Shown one piece after another: positions 33,985-34,464 of a stretch of DNA of 34,464 bases (position 1 is its first letter; the number at the start of each line of letters is the position of its first letter). The notes below the pieces were generated by a model. That model did not search any database and was not told where the DNA came from. It saw only the letters and a program-made list of their open reading frames with translations. The stretch covers positions 1 through 34,464 of the forward strand of contig CALGDE010000087.1 in assembly GCA_937883785.1 (NCBI GenBank), written 5' to 3'. A program made the translations under genes and the position numbers. This stretch comes from an uncultured cyanobacterium (lineage in GTDB: Bacteria; Cyanobacteriota; Cyanobacteriia; CACIAM-69d).

Positions 33985-34464
33985 TCACACGCCAGCAATA
34001 ATCTTAGCTTCAGCGATCGCTTTGGACTTGAGCTGATCAAGGGCAAGTTGAGCTGCTTCAAGATCATAGGGAACTGGGGGTTTAATAGGTTCGTAGTCTG
34101 CCTCCATTGCTTCCCCATGGCGAATAACGGCATTGACCACGATGCAGGGCTCGTCGCTAAAGCTTAGGGCTCCGTGATAAACCCCTGGGGGAATGGTCAC
34201 CACTGTGGGGATTTGATCGCTCAAAGGAATGTATTCGTAGTGGTGATCGCGCAGAATAACTAACACAAAACTGCCTCGCACCGCTAGTAGCTGATCCGTC
34301 TGGTTTTGATGCATAAATAAGTCATCACGCACATGGGGTGGCACTTGCACCAACATAGTTTCATCGGATGCGGTGGGCGTGTAGAATTCTGCATTGCCAG
34401 AGCGCGTGAATTTATAGCGGCGACGGAGTGACTTAGGACAACAGTCTAAGACTTTGAGCAATGG
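33985..34464 (-). CDS. Cupin-domain protein, cut by window edge (partial)
   Basis: At least 158 residues on the minus strand; the frame is still open at the window end and the only internal start near there is a TTG, so the true start may lie outside. A cupin core is visible: YTPTASDETMLVQVPPHVRDDLFMHQNQTDQLLAVRG, with candidate metal-binding His, Gln and Asp/Glu, then VVTIPPGVYHGALSF with the second His motif. This is similar to sugar-epimerase-like or dTDP-sugar isomerase-related cupins, but no specific reaction can be assigned. A C-terminal helix (AQLALDQLKSKAIAEAKIIAG) follows. Converges with glgC across a shared terminator. Confidence 0.7.
   Translation of the reverse strand, partial: PLLKVLDCCPKSLRRRYKFTRSGNAEFYTPTASDETMLVQVPPHVRDDLFMHQNQTDQLLAVRGSFVLVILRDHHYEYIPLSDQIPTVVTIPPGVYHGALSFSDEPCIVVNAVIRHGEAMEADYEPIKPPVPYDLEAAQLALDQLKSKAIAEAKIIAGV

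Overview
This window is cyanobacterial chromosome. The HIP1 octamer GCGATCGC occurs throughout. Gene content also points to cyanobacteria: a single-chain glucose-1-phosphate adenylyltransferase with cyanobacterial sequence, glucosylglycerol-phosphate synthase, a DUF1997 protein of cyanobacteria and plastid-bearing plants, a PEP-CTERM protein, the FO-synthase subunit CofH, and an amidase resembling the hormogonium protein TftA. GgpS suggests a salt-tolerant strain that makes glucosylglycerol. The TftA-like protein hints at a filamentous organism but does not prove it. No rRNA, tRNA, CRISPR array, prophage or intact insertion sequence was seen.

Layout. Bases 1-10,600 hold housekeeping and accessory genes on both strands: a PEP-CTERM secreted protein, a zinc-binding lipoprotein ZnuA under a perfect Zur-type palindrome, cofH followed by a polytopic membrane protein, a TPR protein, an NAD(P)-binding SDR, a beta-propeller protein, a DUF1997 protein and glcD. 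At 10,668-12,200 lies ggpS on the minus strand, with an unusually long AT-rich upstream region of about 1.5 kb. That region carries tandem repeats and at least one plausible tiny ORF reading toward ggpS.

Bases 13,668-29,902 are a co-oriented plus-strand block that looks like a surface-polysaccharide or cell-envelope locus. In order it holds an ABC exporter with an unusual C-terminal extension, a GT2 glycosyltransferase, a TftA-like amidase/glucosaminidase, a CHASE2 class III nucleotide cyclase, a 1414-residue multidomain glycosyltransferase, a tandem-GT2 glycosyltransferase, a small unknown protein and a GT39-like membrane glycosyltransferase. The last four sit tightly together, with an 8-base overlap and 23- and 5-base gaps. 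After it come an Rpn-family nuclease, a DUF1838 protein, glgC and a cupin gene cut by the window edge.

How the genes connect. GlgC makes ADP-glucose, which is the glucosyl donor of GgpS, so the window holds both the supplier and a consumer for compatible-solute synthesis. In the polysaccharide block, cytosolic and membrane glycosyltransferases could build a glycan that the ABC protein exports, while the amidase remodels peptidoglycan. The most unusual item is the ABC exporter tail. It contains a segment resembling the cyclic-dinucleotide receptor ComFB, apparently split by a charged linker, followed by a HisKA-like helical hairpin whose phospho-acceptor His position is Tyr. With a CHASE2 cyclase 5 kb downstream, this suggests second-messenger control of envelope export, which is an inference. 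Two ~127-bp copies of a MITE-like element flank the second half of the block in opposite orientation.
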